From Achromobacter aloeverae (GTDB lineage Bacteria; Pseudomonadota; Gammaproteobacteria; Burkholderiales; Burkholderiaceae_B): a stretch of DNA of 64,000 nucleotides. Where the stretch lies: NCBI RefSeq assembly GCF_004121055.1, contig NZ_PYAL01000001.1, forward strand, positions 620,001 through 684,000, in the 5' to 3' direction. This document shows, piece by piece, positions 57,249 to 64,000 of the stretch (the first letter of the stretch is position 1; each line of letters opens with the position of its first letter). The notes beneath the pieces were generated by a model, which saw only the letters and a list, made by a program, of their open reading frames with translations, was not told the DNA's origin and did no database searches. A program made the position numbers and the translations under genes.

Positions 57249-58109
57249 ATGGACTTCAGAATCGACGCATTACTGCCCGCGACCGCCTCGCAACTGTGGG
57301 CCATCTTCTTCGACGTAAAGCGGGTCGCCACGCTCATTCCCGGCTGCGAGAATGTCGAGGAAGTTGAAAAACTCAAGGTGTTCTCCGCGGTCATGCGGCA
57401 GAAGATAGGACCGTTCAAGCTGGACGTTCCCACCCGCATCGACATCGACACCTATGAGATCGAGCGGCAGGTCAGCCTGACGGCCGTGGGCAGCGACAAG
57501 GCCACGGGCACCTCCATCGATGTCCGGATGGTGGTCAACCTGGAGGAGCAGGGCGACGGCGACGACGTGCGCTGCAAACTGGACGTAAGCGCCAGCATGC
57601 AGGTCGCGGGCCGCCTGGCCTCGCTGGGCTACCCCATCGTGCGCAAGCGCTCCGAACAGCTCTTCGCCGAGTTCGAGGCACGCCTGCGGGCGGAGCTGGC
57701 GCAGCTCGATGGCGGTACGCCACCGGCCGCCGGGGCGGCGTCCGGAAACGCCATGGCGGCCTTGCCGGCGCGGACCGGCGCCGGGGAATCGGGCGTATCG
57801 GCGACACCGGACGTATCGGGTATATCGGCCGCCGCCGAAGCGCCGCGCGCGGTCCCCGACCCACAGGCAGGGACACGAGGAGCGCAGGCATCGCCGCCCC
57901 GGCCTATTGCGCCGGCGGGCGCCGCGCCGTCCAATCGCGCCCCGGGCGGCGCCATCGAACTGGTCTTCCTGTGGCCCAGGCTGGGCATCAACGTCGCCGT
58001 GGCGCTGGGCGTCGCCCATGGAGCGGTCGCGCTGGGCCAGTCGCCCTGGTGGTGGCTGGCCGCCCCCCTGCTGGGCATCGCCGCCAGCCTTGGAAAGCGA
58101 GCCGGCTGA
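57249..58109 (+). CDS. CoxG-like SRPBCC protein with C-terminal membrane helices
   Basis: A 286-residue protein. The first 150 residues are a CoxG-type SRPBCC domain (ALLPATASQLWAIFFDVKRVATLIPGCE). An Ala/Pro-rich linker (about 155-235) and two hydrophobic segments (about 240-280) follow. CoxG in carbon monoxide dehydrogenase systems anchors or helps assemble the molybdenum enzyme at the membrane, so a similar role for this hydroxylase is inferred. It lies ten bases after the large subunit and overlaps the FAD subunit start by one base. Confidence 0.88.
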   Translation: MDFRIDALLPATASQLWAIFFDVKRVATLIPGCENVEEVEKLKVFSAVMRQKIGPFKLDVPTRIDIDTYEIERQVSLTAVGSDKATGTSIDVRMVVNLEEQGDGDDVRCKLDVSASMQVAGRLASLGYPIVRKRSEQLFAEFEARLRAELAQLDGGTPPAAGAASGNAMAALPARTGAGESGVSATPDVSGISAAAEAPRAVPDPQAGTRGAQASPPRPIAPAGAAPSNRAPGGAIELVFLWPRLGINVAVALGVAHGAVALGQSPWWWLAAPLLGIAASLGKRAG

Positions 58110-58972
58110 TGCGCGCCCAGCCATTCTTCCTGCACCGGCCGGCGGATCTCGCCACGGCCATCGCGCTGAAGGCGGAGCACGGCGACGCCGCCACCTTCCA
58201 CGCCGGCGGCACCGAACTGCTGGTCGCGTTGAAGGCGCACGTCCTGCGCTACGAGCATGTGATCGACATCAAGCGGATCCCCGGCTTGAAGGGCGTGCGC
58301 CTGAGGGACGACGGCACGATATCGATAGGCTCGCTGACGACGCACGACAGCATCGCCAACGATCCCGTCATCCGCGCGTCCCTGCCGGGCTACGCCGAGC
58401 TCAGCGAACATGTCGCCAACATCCGCGTGCGGATGGCCGGCACCCTGGGCGGAGTCCTCTGTTTCGCCGAGCCGCACGCGGACGCGCCCACCCTGCTCTG
58501 CGCGCTGGACGCCTGGGTGGTCCTGGCCGGCCCGAACGGGGAGCGCGAAGTCCCCTGCCGCGATTTCCACCTGGGCGAGTTCGCGACGGCGCGCGCGGAC
58601 GACGAGTTGCTGACGTCGATCGAGATCGCGCCGCAGTCCGCGGGCACGCGCTCCGCCTACCGCGCCTTCGGGCATACGGAGCGCCCGGCCGTCGGCGTGG
58701 GCGCGGTCTGGTCGACCGATAACCCGCAGCGGCTGAGCCTGTGGGCCGGCGCCATCGCCGCCTGCCCGACCCGCCTGGCGCGCGCCGAGGAGGCCGCCGC
58801 GTCCCTGGACGCCGGCCTTCCCGCCGAGGAAATATGGCGGCGCCTGCGGCCCGCGGTCGACGCCGATGCGCGGGCCCTCGATGCCCACGACGACCTCCAT
58901 GGCGGCGCCGACTACAAGCGCCACCTCGTATCCGTCCTTGCCGAACGTGCCCTCAAAGCGTGCCTGCCATGA
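58109..58972 (+). CDS. Molybdenum hydroxylase, FAD-binding medium subunit
   Basis: A 287-residue FAD subunit of the xanthine dehydrogenase family (CoxM/NdhF-like). The two flavin motifs are FHAGGTELLV (residues 30-39; usual form AGGTDL) and AGTLGGVLCFAEPHADAP (from about residue 110; usual form GTIGGNLxxADP). It transfers electrons from the 2Fe-2S subunit to an acceptor. The start overlaps the CoxG stop (TGATG) and its stop overlaps the next start (ATGA), so the subunits are translated in step. Confidence 0.9.
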   Translation: MRAQPFFLHRPADLATAIALKAEHGDAATFHAGGTELLVALKAHVLRYEHVIDIKRIPGLKGVRLRDDGTISIGSLTTHDSIANDPVIRASLPGYAELSEHVANIRVRMAGTLGGVLCFAEPHADAPTLLCALDAWVVLAGPNGEREVPCRDFHLGEFATARADDELLTSIEIAPQSAGTRSAYRAFGHTERPAVGVGAVWSTDNPQRLSLWAGAIAACPTRLARAEEAAASLDAGLPAEEIWRRLRPAVDADARALDAHDDLHGGADYKRHLVSVLAERALKACLP

Positions 58973-59469
58973 GCCAGACCAACGACGAATTTCCCATGAT
59001 GCGCGTGGACTTCAAGGTCAACGGCGCGCCCGCCTCCCTCGACATCCAACCGCAGGAGATGTTGATCGACGTGTTGCGCGAGCGACTGCGGCTCACCGGC
59101 ACCAAGCGCTCCTGCGACGTGCAGGTCTGCGGCGCCTGCACGGTGCTGGTGGACGGCAACCCCACGTCCAGCTGCACCACGCTGTGCGCGGACGCGCAGG
59201 ACCGCGAGGTGACGACCATCGAGGGCCTGGCGGACGGCAAGCGGCTGGACGCCGTCCAGCGCGCGTTCATCGCGCACGGCGCCTTGCAGTGCGGGTTCTG
59301 CACGCCCGGCATGATCCTCGCCGTCAAGGCCATGCTGGCGCGTCATGAACGCCCCTCCGAGGAGACGGTTCGCCACTACCTGCGCGGCAATATTTGCAGA
59401 TGCACCGGCTACGTGAAGATCCTTGAAGCCATCATGGATCTCGTGCAGAACCCTTCACATTACCAATAG
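58969..59469 (+). CDS. Molybdenum hydroxylase, 2Fe-2S small subunit
   Basis: A 166-residue iron-sulfur subunit. The ferredoxin-type cluster is bound by C49, C54, C57 and C69 (SCDVQVCGACTVLVDGN region), the proximal helical cluster by C108, C111, C143 and C145 (QCGFCTPGM and ICRCTGY). Length and order match small subunits of the xanthine dehydrogenase family. It overlaps the FAD subunit by four bases and is followed eight bases later by the nicC-like gene. Confidence 0.94.
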   Translation: MSQTNDEFPMMRVDFKVNGAPASLDIQPQEMLIDVLRERLRLTGTKRSCDVQVCGACTVLVDGNPTSSCTTLCADAQDREVTTIEGLADGKRLDAVQRAFIAHGALQCGFCTPGMILAVKAMLARHERPSEETVRHYLRGNICRCTGYVKILEAIMDLVQNPSHYQ

Positions 59470-59477
59470 GAGAACCC

Positions 59478-60698
59478 ATGTCCGACTCCAACCACACCCC
59501 GCCTCGAACGCACGCGATCATCGCCGGCGCAGGCATGGGCGGGCTGACCCTGGCGCTGGCGCTTTTGAAAAAAGGTTACGACGTCGACATCTACGAGCAG
59601 TCCCCGGAACTGCGCGAAGTCGGCGCCGGCTTGTGGATTTCCGCCAATGGCGCGAAAGTCATGGCCGCCCTGGGCCTGAAGGAAAAGCTGGAGCGGATCA
59701 ACCTGCCGCCCCAGGACAGGCTCATACGGTACTGGAAGACCGGCGAAGGAAAGTCCGTCTACAACCGCGACGCCAACCCGTCGCGGGCCGACCACACGCT
59801 GATCCAGGTGCTGCGTTCGGAATTGCAGCGCGTGCTGTACGAGGCCGTCGTGGCGATCAAGCCGGATGCCGTGCATTTCGGCGTGCGCTCCGTCGGCGCC
59901 GAGACGGTCGACGGCCGCGCGCGCCTGCTCCTGGACGACGGCAGCCATATCGAAGGCGACGTCGTGATCGGCTGCGACGGCGCGCACTCGCGGGTGCGCC
60001 AGTCCATGTTCGGACCCGCGCCGGCGCGCTATACGGGCGCCCTGGCGTGGCGTGGCCTCACGCCCATGGACAAGCTCAAGCCGCAGCATCGCGAGCCGCT
60101 GGCATCGACCTGGGTGGGTCCCACCGCGCACGTCACCACGTATCCCGTGCAGAAGAACGGCGAGATGTTCGTCAGCTTTTCCGCGCAGGTCGACAGCGAC
60201 ACGTGGCACACCGAATCCTGGTCGGAGAAAGGCGACCTCGCGGACGCGCTGCGCGATTTCGAGGGCTGGCACCCGGACATCATCGACCTGTTCGTCGGGT
60301 CAGAGAACCTGTTCCGCTGGGGCTTGTTCGTCCGCGACCCCTTGCAGGCCTGGTCCCAGGGCCGCGTGACCCTGGTCGGCGACGCCTGCCACTCGATGAC
60401 GCCCTACCTGGGCATGGGCGTCAACATGACCATGGAGGATGCCTATGTGCTTGCGCGCTGCCTTGAGCAGGGGCCGGACGATATTCCAGCGGCCCTCGCG
60501 CGCTACGACCGCGCGCGCATCGAGCGCGCCAACCGCACGAAGGAGGCATCGCTGAAAATGTTCGGCATATTCCATCATCCGGACCTGGCCGCGGCGGCAA
60601 CCGCCTGGCCCTATATCGACACGCACTGGTCGGCGCAGGCGGTCCGCGAGCGCTACGACTGGCTGCTCCAATATGACGCGACGGCCGTGGAGATCTGA
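59478..60698 (+). CDS. nicC: FAD-dependent monooxygenase, 6-hydroxynicotinate 3-monooxygenase-like
   Basis: Group A flavoprotein hydroxylase of 406 residues with FAD motifs GAGMGG (residues 17-22), the DG motif VIGCDGAHSRVR and the GD motif VTLVGDACHSMTPYLGMG (about 297-314). In the nicotinate pathway NicC decarboxylates and hydroxylates 6-hydroxynicotinate to 2,5-dihydroxypyridine, exactly the NicX substrate. No separate decarboxylase is present in the cluster, which fits this one-step chemistry. Sequence similarity to P. putida NicC looks moderate, so the substrate could be a related hydroxypyridine carboxylate. Confidence 0.82.
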   Translation: MSDSNHTPPRTHAIIAGAGMGGLTLALALLKKGYDVDIYEQSPELREVGAGLWISANGAKVMAALGLKEKLERINLPPQDRLIRYWKTGEGKSVYNRDANPSRADHTLIQVLRSELQRVLYEAVVAIKPDAVHFGVRSVGAETVDGRARLLLDDGSHIEGDVVIGCDGAHSRVRQSMFGPAPARYTGALAWRGLTPMDKLKPQHREPLASTWVGPTAHVTTYPVQKNGEMFVSFSAQVDSDTWHTESWSEKGDLADALRDFEGWHPDIIDLFVGSENLFRWGLFVRDPLQAWSQGRVTLVGDACHSMTPYLGMGVNMTMEDAYVLARCLEQGPDDIPAALARYDRARIERANRTKEASLKMFGIFHHPDLAAAATAWPYIDTHWSAQAVRERYDWLLQYDATAVEI

Positions 60699-60702
60699 CA
60701 TC

Positions 60703-61404
60703 ATGACCGAAGCAGTGGAAAAACCCGTCCGTCCCTGGGACGGCATCATTCCCGACCGGGAACTCGACATCTATCAGCGCGCCGGCTGGGGAGCGCCGAC
60801 CGGGATAGGCAAGCGTCCGGCCCTGCTGGTCATCGACGTGCAATACCGGTCGATGGGCTACGAGCCCGTGCCGATCGAACAGGCCATCCAGACCATGCCG
60901 ACGAGCTGCGGCGAATACGGGTGGCGCGCCGTCCCCCAGATCGCGCGGCTGCTGCGCGCATTCCGGGAGATGGGCGCGCCCGTCCTGTACCCGCATGTCG
61001 CGCCCAAGCGCCCGCATGACCGCGGCCAGTTCGAGGCCAAGGTCCCCGGCGTCATGGACGTGTCGGCGCCCGACTACGATTTCGTCAAGGAGGCAGCGCC
61101 GCGGCAGGGCGACATCCTGATACCCAAGTACCAGGCCAGCGCATTCCACGGCACCGCGCTGGCGAGCTACCTGGTCGGCCTGGGGGTGGACACGGTGGTG
61201 GTCACGGGCTGCACCACCAGCGGATGCGTGCGAGCCACCGTCGTCGATGCCTGCGCGCTGAACTACAAGGTGGTGGTTCCGCAGGACGCCGTCTACGACC
61301 GCTCCCAGGTGTCCCATGCGGTGAACCTGTTCGACATGGCGAGCAAGTACGCGGACGTCATGCCCACGGGGGACCTGGTGAAGCTGCTGCTGGCTTGCCG
61401 TTGA
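60703..61404 (+). CDS. nicF: Maleamate amidohydrolase-like cysteine hydrolase (isochorismatase fold)
   Basis: A 233-residue isochorismatase-family enzyme with catalytic triad D45 (VIDVQ), K142 (IPKYQASAF) and C175 in GCTTSGCVRAT, a segment nearly identical to what I recall for NicF. It would hydrolyse maleamate to maleate and ammonia, the step after NicD. The N-terminal 35 residues are longer than in P. putida NicF. It follows nicC by four bases and is the last gene of the operon. No maleate isomerase (nicE) follows. Confidence 0.87.
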   Translation: MTEAVEKPVRPWDGIIPDRELDIYQRAGWGAPTGIGKRPALLVIDVQYRSMGYEPVPIEQAIQTMPTSCGEYGWRAVPQIARLLRAFREMGAPVLYPHVAPKRPHDRGQFEAKVPGVMDVSAPDYDFVKEAAPRQGDILIPKYQASAFHGTALASYLVGLGVDTVVVTGCTTSGCVRATVVDACALNYKVVVPQDAVYDRSQVSHAVNLFDMASKYADVMPTGDLVKLLLACR

Positions 61405-61418
61405 GCCGGCGCGCAGGG

Positions 61419-61453
61419 GCGGGATCCCGGCGCGCCGGCGCCGCCGATCCCGC
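61419..61453 (+). terminator. Candidate terminator of the catabolic operon
   Basis: GCGGGATC (61419-61426) pairs with GATCCCGC (61446-61453) around a GC-rich self-complementary centre, 15 bases after the nicF stop. No T-run follows. Confidence 0.45.
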
Positions 61454-61588
61454 GTCAAACATTCATCAAGGGTAAAAAGGTTTTGATTCCCCGTGCGATT
61501 CGCGCGTGGGGAACGACGTCGCGCCCGGATTTACCTACAATGTCCGGGCGCCGACTCTCTCCCGCGCCTTCCACCGAGCAGGAGCATC

Positions 61589-62068
61589 ATGGCCTACCGA
61601 TACCCCCTCTCCCGCCCCGCCTGGCTGCTGATCGGCAGCGCCACGCTGGCCGCCCTCATCGCGGCCGGTTCCATCGCCGAGACCGTGCCGGCCCGGCCGC
61701 CCGGCGCCCTGGTCATGGGTCCCGGCCCGGTGATTCTCGATCCGCTCACCGAATGCCAGAATGCAGTCGGGGACAAGCCCCGCACCGCCCTCGGTCATTG
61801 CCTGGGCGATGCCCAGCGCGTCGCCGAGAAGGCAATGGTCGCCTCCTATGGCGACCTCGAAAAGAGCCTGCGCGACGTCAAGTCGGCCGGAACGCCCAAG
61901 GCGATATCGACGCTGAAGGAATCCCAGAAGGCCTTCGTCAAGTTCCGGGATGCCGAATGCAAGCGCCAGGGCGCGGCGGCCATGGGAGGCAGCGGCGCCG
62001 GCGACATGGAGGCGGCCTGCCTGGTCAAGCTGACGCGCTGGCGCACCAGCATCCTGTCATCCGGTTGA
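61589..62068 (+). CDS. LprI-like (DUF1311) exported protein
   Basis: A 159-residue protein with an N-terminal hydrophobic segment (about 10-30, signal or anchor) and a C-terminal domain containing ECQNAVG, HCLGDAQRVAEK, DAECKRQ and AACLVKLT. The four-cysteine pattern and helical layout match LprI/DUF1311 proteins, some of which inhibit lysozyme. AGGAG lies five bases before ATG 61589. Function here is unproven. Confidence 0.78.
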   Translation: MAYRYPLSRPAWLLIGSATLAALIAAGSIAETVPARPPGALVMGPGPVILDPLTECQNAVGDKPRTALGHCLGDAQRVAEKAMVASYGDLEKSLRDVKSAGTPKAISTLKESQKAFVKFRDAECKRQGAAAMGGSGAGDMEAACLVKLTRWRTSILSSG

Positions 62069-62116
62069 GCGGGGCGCGCGTGGCAAGGGCCGGATTTCAG
62101 GCTCGCGCAGCGGGGG

Positions 62117-63412
62117 CTATTTGCCCTGCGTGATGAGGCGCGCGCTGCGCTGTCCGCGCGTGTGTATCCATAGCCAGCTCAGCGCCACGCTCAGGCGGTT
62201 GCGCATGCCGATCAGGAAGTAGATGTGGGCGATGCCCCAGATCCACCATGCCAGCGGCCCTCGCAACTTGATGCGGCCGAAGTCGATCACCGCCTTGCGC
62301 TTGCCTATCGTCGCCAGGTTGCCGCTGTGCTTGTAGCGGAATGGTGCCGGCGGCGGAGCGCCGCGCAGGCGTGCCTTGATGGCCGCGCCCACGTAGCGCC
62401 CCTGCTGCTTGGCCGCCGGCGCGATGCCGGGAACCGGCGCGCCATCCGGTCCGGCGATGCTGACGGTATCGCCCACCGCGTAGATCTCCGGGTAGCCCGG
62501 CACGGTGAGGTCGGGCTCGACCAGCAGCCGGCCGGCCCGGTCGGCGGGAGCGCCCAGCCACTCCGCGGCCGGCGATGCGCGCACGCCGGCGCCCCATAGC
62601 ACCGTGTCGGCTTCCAGCCGCGTGTCGCCATAGACCACGCCTTGCGCCGAACATTCGGACACCGTCTGGCCCAGCACCACTTCGACACCCAGTTTTTCCA
62701 GGGCCTGCCTGGCGTAGTCCGACAAGGACGGATCGAACGCGCTCAGCAGGCGTTGTCCCCCTTCGATCAGCAGCACGCGCGCGCGGCGCGTGTCGATGCG
62801 GCGGAAATCCGGCGGCAGCGTGACGCGCGCCATCTCGGCGATGGTACCGGCCAGCTCCACGCCGGTGGGGCCGCCGCCGATGACCACGAAGGTCAGCAGC
62901 GCCGCCTGGCGGCGCGGATCGGTTTCCCGTTCGGCGCGCTCGAAGGCCAGCAGGATGCGGCGCCGGATCATGGTGGCGTCCTCCAGGGTCTTCAGGCCGG
63001 GCGCATATGGCATCCAGTCGTCGTGGCCGAAATAGGCGTGGCGCGCGCCGGTCGCCAGCACCAGCGAGTCATAGGGAACGCGGCCGCCATCCTCCAGCAG
63101 GACCTCGCGCGCCTGCGTATCGACGCCGATGACCGTCGCCAGCAGGGTGCTGGCCTCGGGCCGGTCACGCAGCAGATAACGGATGGGCCACGCGATCTCC
63201 GAGGTCGCCAGCGAGGCGGTGGCGACCTGGTAGAGCAAGGGTTGGAACAGGTGGTGATTGCGCCGGTCGATCAGCGTGATGTCGACGTCGGCGCCCTTCA
63301 GGCGGCTGATGGCCTCCAGGCCGCCGAAGCCGCCGCCCACGACGACCACGCGGTGGCGACCGGCGGCGCGGGATGCGGGGGGAGAGGAGGACGCGGAGGG
63401 AGTGTCGCTCAT
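62117..63412 (-). CDS. NAD(P)/FAD oxidoreductase, type II NADH dehydrogenase-like
   Basis: A 431-residue membrane-associated flavoprotein that would pass electrons from NADH to quinone without proton pumping. The FAD motif VVVGGGFGGLEA (about residues 22-33), the NAD motif VVIGGGPTGVELAG (about 175-188) and the second FAD contact YAVGD are present. The C-terminus has hydrophobic helices WWIWGIAHIYFLIG and an amphipathic end typical of NDH-2 membrane binding. Start ATG 63412 has AAGGA nine bases upstream. Confidence 0.91.
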   Translation of the reverse strand: MSDTPSASSSPPASRAAGRHRVVVVGGGFGGLEAISRLKGADVDITLIDRRNHHLFQPLLYQVATASLATSEIAWPIRYLLRDRPEASTLLATVIGVDTQAREVLLEDGGRVPYDSLVLATGARHAYFGHDDWMPYAPGLKTLEDATMIRRRILLAFERAERETDPRRQAALLTFVVIGGGPTGVELAGTIAEMARVTLPPDFRRIDTRRARVLLIEGGQRLLSAFDPSLSDYARQALEKLGVEVVLGQTVSECSAQGVVYGDTRLEADTVLWGAGVRASPAAEWLGAPADRAGRLLVEPDLTVPGYPEIYAVGDTVSIAGPDGAPVPGIAPAAKQQGRYVGAAIKARLRGAPPPAPFRYKHSGNLATIGKRKAVIDFGRIKLRGPLAWWIWGIAHIYFLIGMRNRLSVALSWLWIHTRGQRSARLITQGK

Positions 63413-63450
63413 GATGCGGATTCCTTGATGCAAGACCTTGATGCAAGCGC

Positions 63451-63520
63451 TGGCAGGTACGGGCAAGTATGTGCAAGTATGTGCCCGTATGTGCACGTAG
63501 GTGCATATACGGGCAAGCAT
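63451..63520. repeat. Seven decamers in exact 10-bp phase
   Basis: Seven consecutive 10-bp units, consensus GKGCAAGTAT, run without any register slip from 63451 to 63520, 39 bases upstream of the NDH-2-like start. GC at positions 3-4 is invariant. Confidence 0.85.
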
Positions 63521-63684
63521 GGCCGCGACGGGTCGCGCGCACGGCCGTGAATCAGAGGATACGCCAATTTGCTGCACTGCAAAAATACCGGGCCGCCCTC
63601 ATCCTCATACTTGAGCCGCGTCAGGTGGTCGGCGTCTCGCTCGCCGTGCATTTGCAGTCGCGCGGCCGCGCGGTGGCGCCAGGC

Positions 63685-63711
63685 CGCATCAGGCGCATCA
63701 GCCGCATCAGC
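63685..63711 (-). repeat. 9-bp tandem repeat after the LysR stop codon
   Basis: Three copies of CGCATCAGS (63685, 63694, 63703). On the minus strand each contains TGA in the same frame as the LysR stop (TAG at 63718-63716), giving four successive in-frame stops. Confidence 0.85.
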
Positions 63712-63715
63712 CGCG

Positions 63716-64000
63716 CTAGGCGGCCCGGCTCACCCTGCCGTCGCGTTGCAGCCGCTGCGCCACGTAGTCCAGGAAGCAGGCAATGCGCGCGGCCAGCTGC
63801 GTATTGCGATAGTAGACGGCATGAATGGGTTGGCGGACATCGACGGTGTCGCGCGCCAGCACCTGCACCAGGTCGCCCCGGCGGCGGTCCTCGTGCGACA
63901 TGAAGTCGGCCAGGCAGACCAGGCCTTCGCCGGCCAGCGCCAGCTGGCGCAGCGTCTCTCCGCTGGAAGCCGCCACCTGCGGACGGATATGCAGGCTGTC
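63716..64000 (-). CDS. LysR-family regulator, C-terminal fragment; runs off the right edge
   Basis: Only the last 94 residues are in the window. They fit the end of a LysR effector domain of the CrgA/DsdC type: a GLVCLADFMSHEDRRRGDLV segment followed by PIHAVYYRNTQLAARIACFLDYVAQRL. The DNA-binding domain lies beyond 64000. It is upstream of the NDH-2-like gene on the same strand. The stop is followed by tandem in-frame TGA codons. Confidence 0.85.
   Translation of the reverse strand, partial: DSLHIRPQVAASSGETLRQLALAGEGLVCLADFMSHEDRRRGDLVQVLARDTVDVRQPIHAVYYRNTQLAARIACFLDYVAQRLQRDGRVSRAA

Larger units (their letters stand above)
63413..63715. other. Intergenic region upstream of the NDH-2-like gene
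   Basis: A 303-base gap between two minus-strand genes. It contains the decamer array (63451-63520) and the 9-bp array after the LysR stop (63685-63711). No additional gene or clear promoter is visible. Confidence 0.5.

Noticed and set aside
54941-61404. Picolinate rather than nicotinate degradation (pic-type cluster)
   Set aside because: The known picolinate route needs a separate 3,6-dihydroxypicolinate decarboxylase, which is not in the cluster. Not fully excluded, since the hydroxylase substrate cannot be read from sequence.
63451-63520. Possible CRISPR or CRISPR-like array at the 10-bp and 14-bp repeats
   Set aside because: Units are contiguous with no unique spacers, far shorter than CRISPR repeats, and no cas genes are present.

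Overview
The window is GC-rich (roughly two thirds G+C by eye) chromosomal DNA of a betaproteobacterium, most likely Alcaligenaceae of the Bordetella/Achromobacter type. This rests on gene content: five separate Bug/TctC-type periplasmic receptors, many LysR regulators, GTP-dependent PEP carboxykinase, and nicotinate-type and muconate-type catabolic genes. The species assignment is inference. I found no rRNA, tRNA, transposase, phage gene or CRISPR array.

Layout. 1-9.2 kb: 5' part of pckG, a CorA/ZntB metal transporter, an M20 amidohydrolase with a Bug receptor, glpR-glpD and an aldo/keto reductase. 9.3-15.1 kb: AraC regulator with a divergent SDR, a YbaK-type deacylase, an NRDE protein, a small exported protein, an old-yellow-enzyme reductase and arfB. 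15.2-18.2 kb: a minus-strand TauD dioxygenase-Bug-GntR unit. 18.5-32.5 kb: mostly housekeeping genes (LLM oxidoreductase, thioredoxin, YigZ, MFS, YbiT-type ABC-F, crotonase, Kef-type antiporter, M19 dipeptidase, ldcA-tadA-HAD, FMN reductase). 32.7-45.4 kb: DHA2 exporter, a Bacillus Tgl-like transglutaminase homologue, lytic transglycosylase, DUF72, Bug plus alpha/beta hydrolase, LysR/MFS, an I78 inhibitor lipoprotein and a 2OG-Fe(II) oxygenase. 45.4-48.7 kb: LysR diverging from a muconate-cycloisomerase-like gene and a Bug receptor. 48.8-50.8 kb: LysR diverging from an aldo/keto reductase. 51.0-61.4 kb: a pyridine-carboxylate (nicotinate-type) degradation locus. 61.6-64 kb: LprI-like protein, NDH-2-like dehydrogenase and a truncated LysR.

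The most notable locus is 51.0-61.4 kb. nicD-nicX form one unit. A Bug receptor, a three-subunit molybdenum hydroxylase with a CoxG-like partner, a nicC-like monooxygenase and a nicF-like amidohydrolase form a second, tightly spaced unit. An IclR regulator lies between them. Both promoters carry paired copies of the heptamer CGTTCTG, shared as a 10-bp exact match, which suggests one regulator controls both. The predicted route is pyridine carboxylate, ring hydroxylation, 2,5-dihydroxypyridine, N-formylmaleamate, maleamate, maleate. Compared with the textbook nic cluster, the two-component NicAB, the NicT transporter, NicE and the MarR-type regulator are absent.

A second theme is short tandem duplications beginning at or just after stop codons (glpD, M19 dipeptidase, FMN reductase, I78 inhibitor, right-end LysR). 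In four of these five the repeat multiplies the stop codon. Three further arrays with unit lengths of 8, 10 and 14 bp lie upstream of genes.
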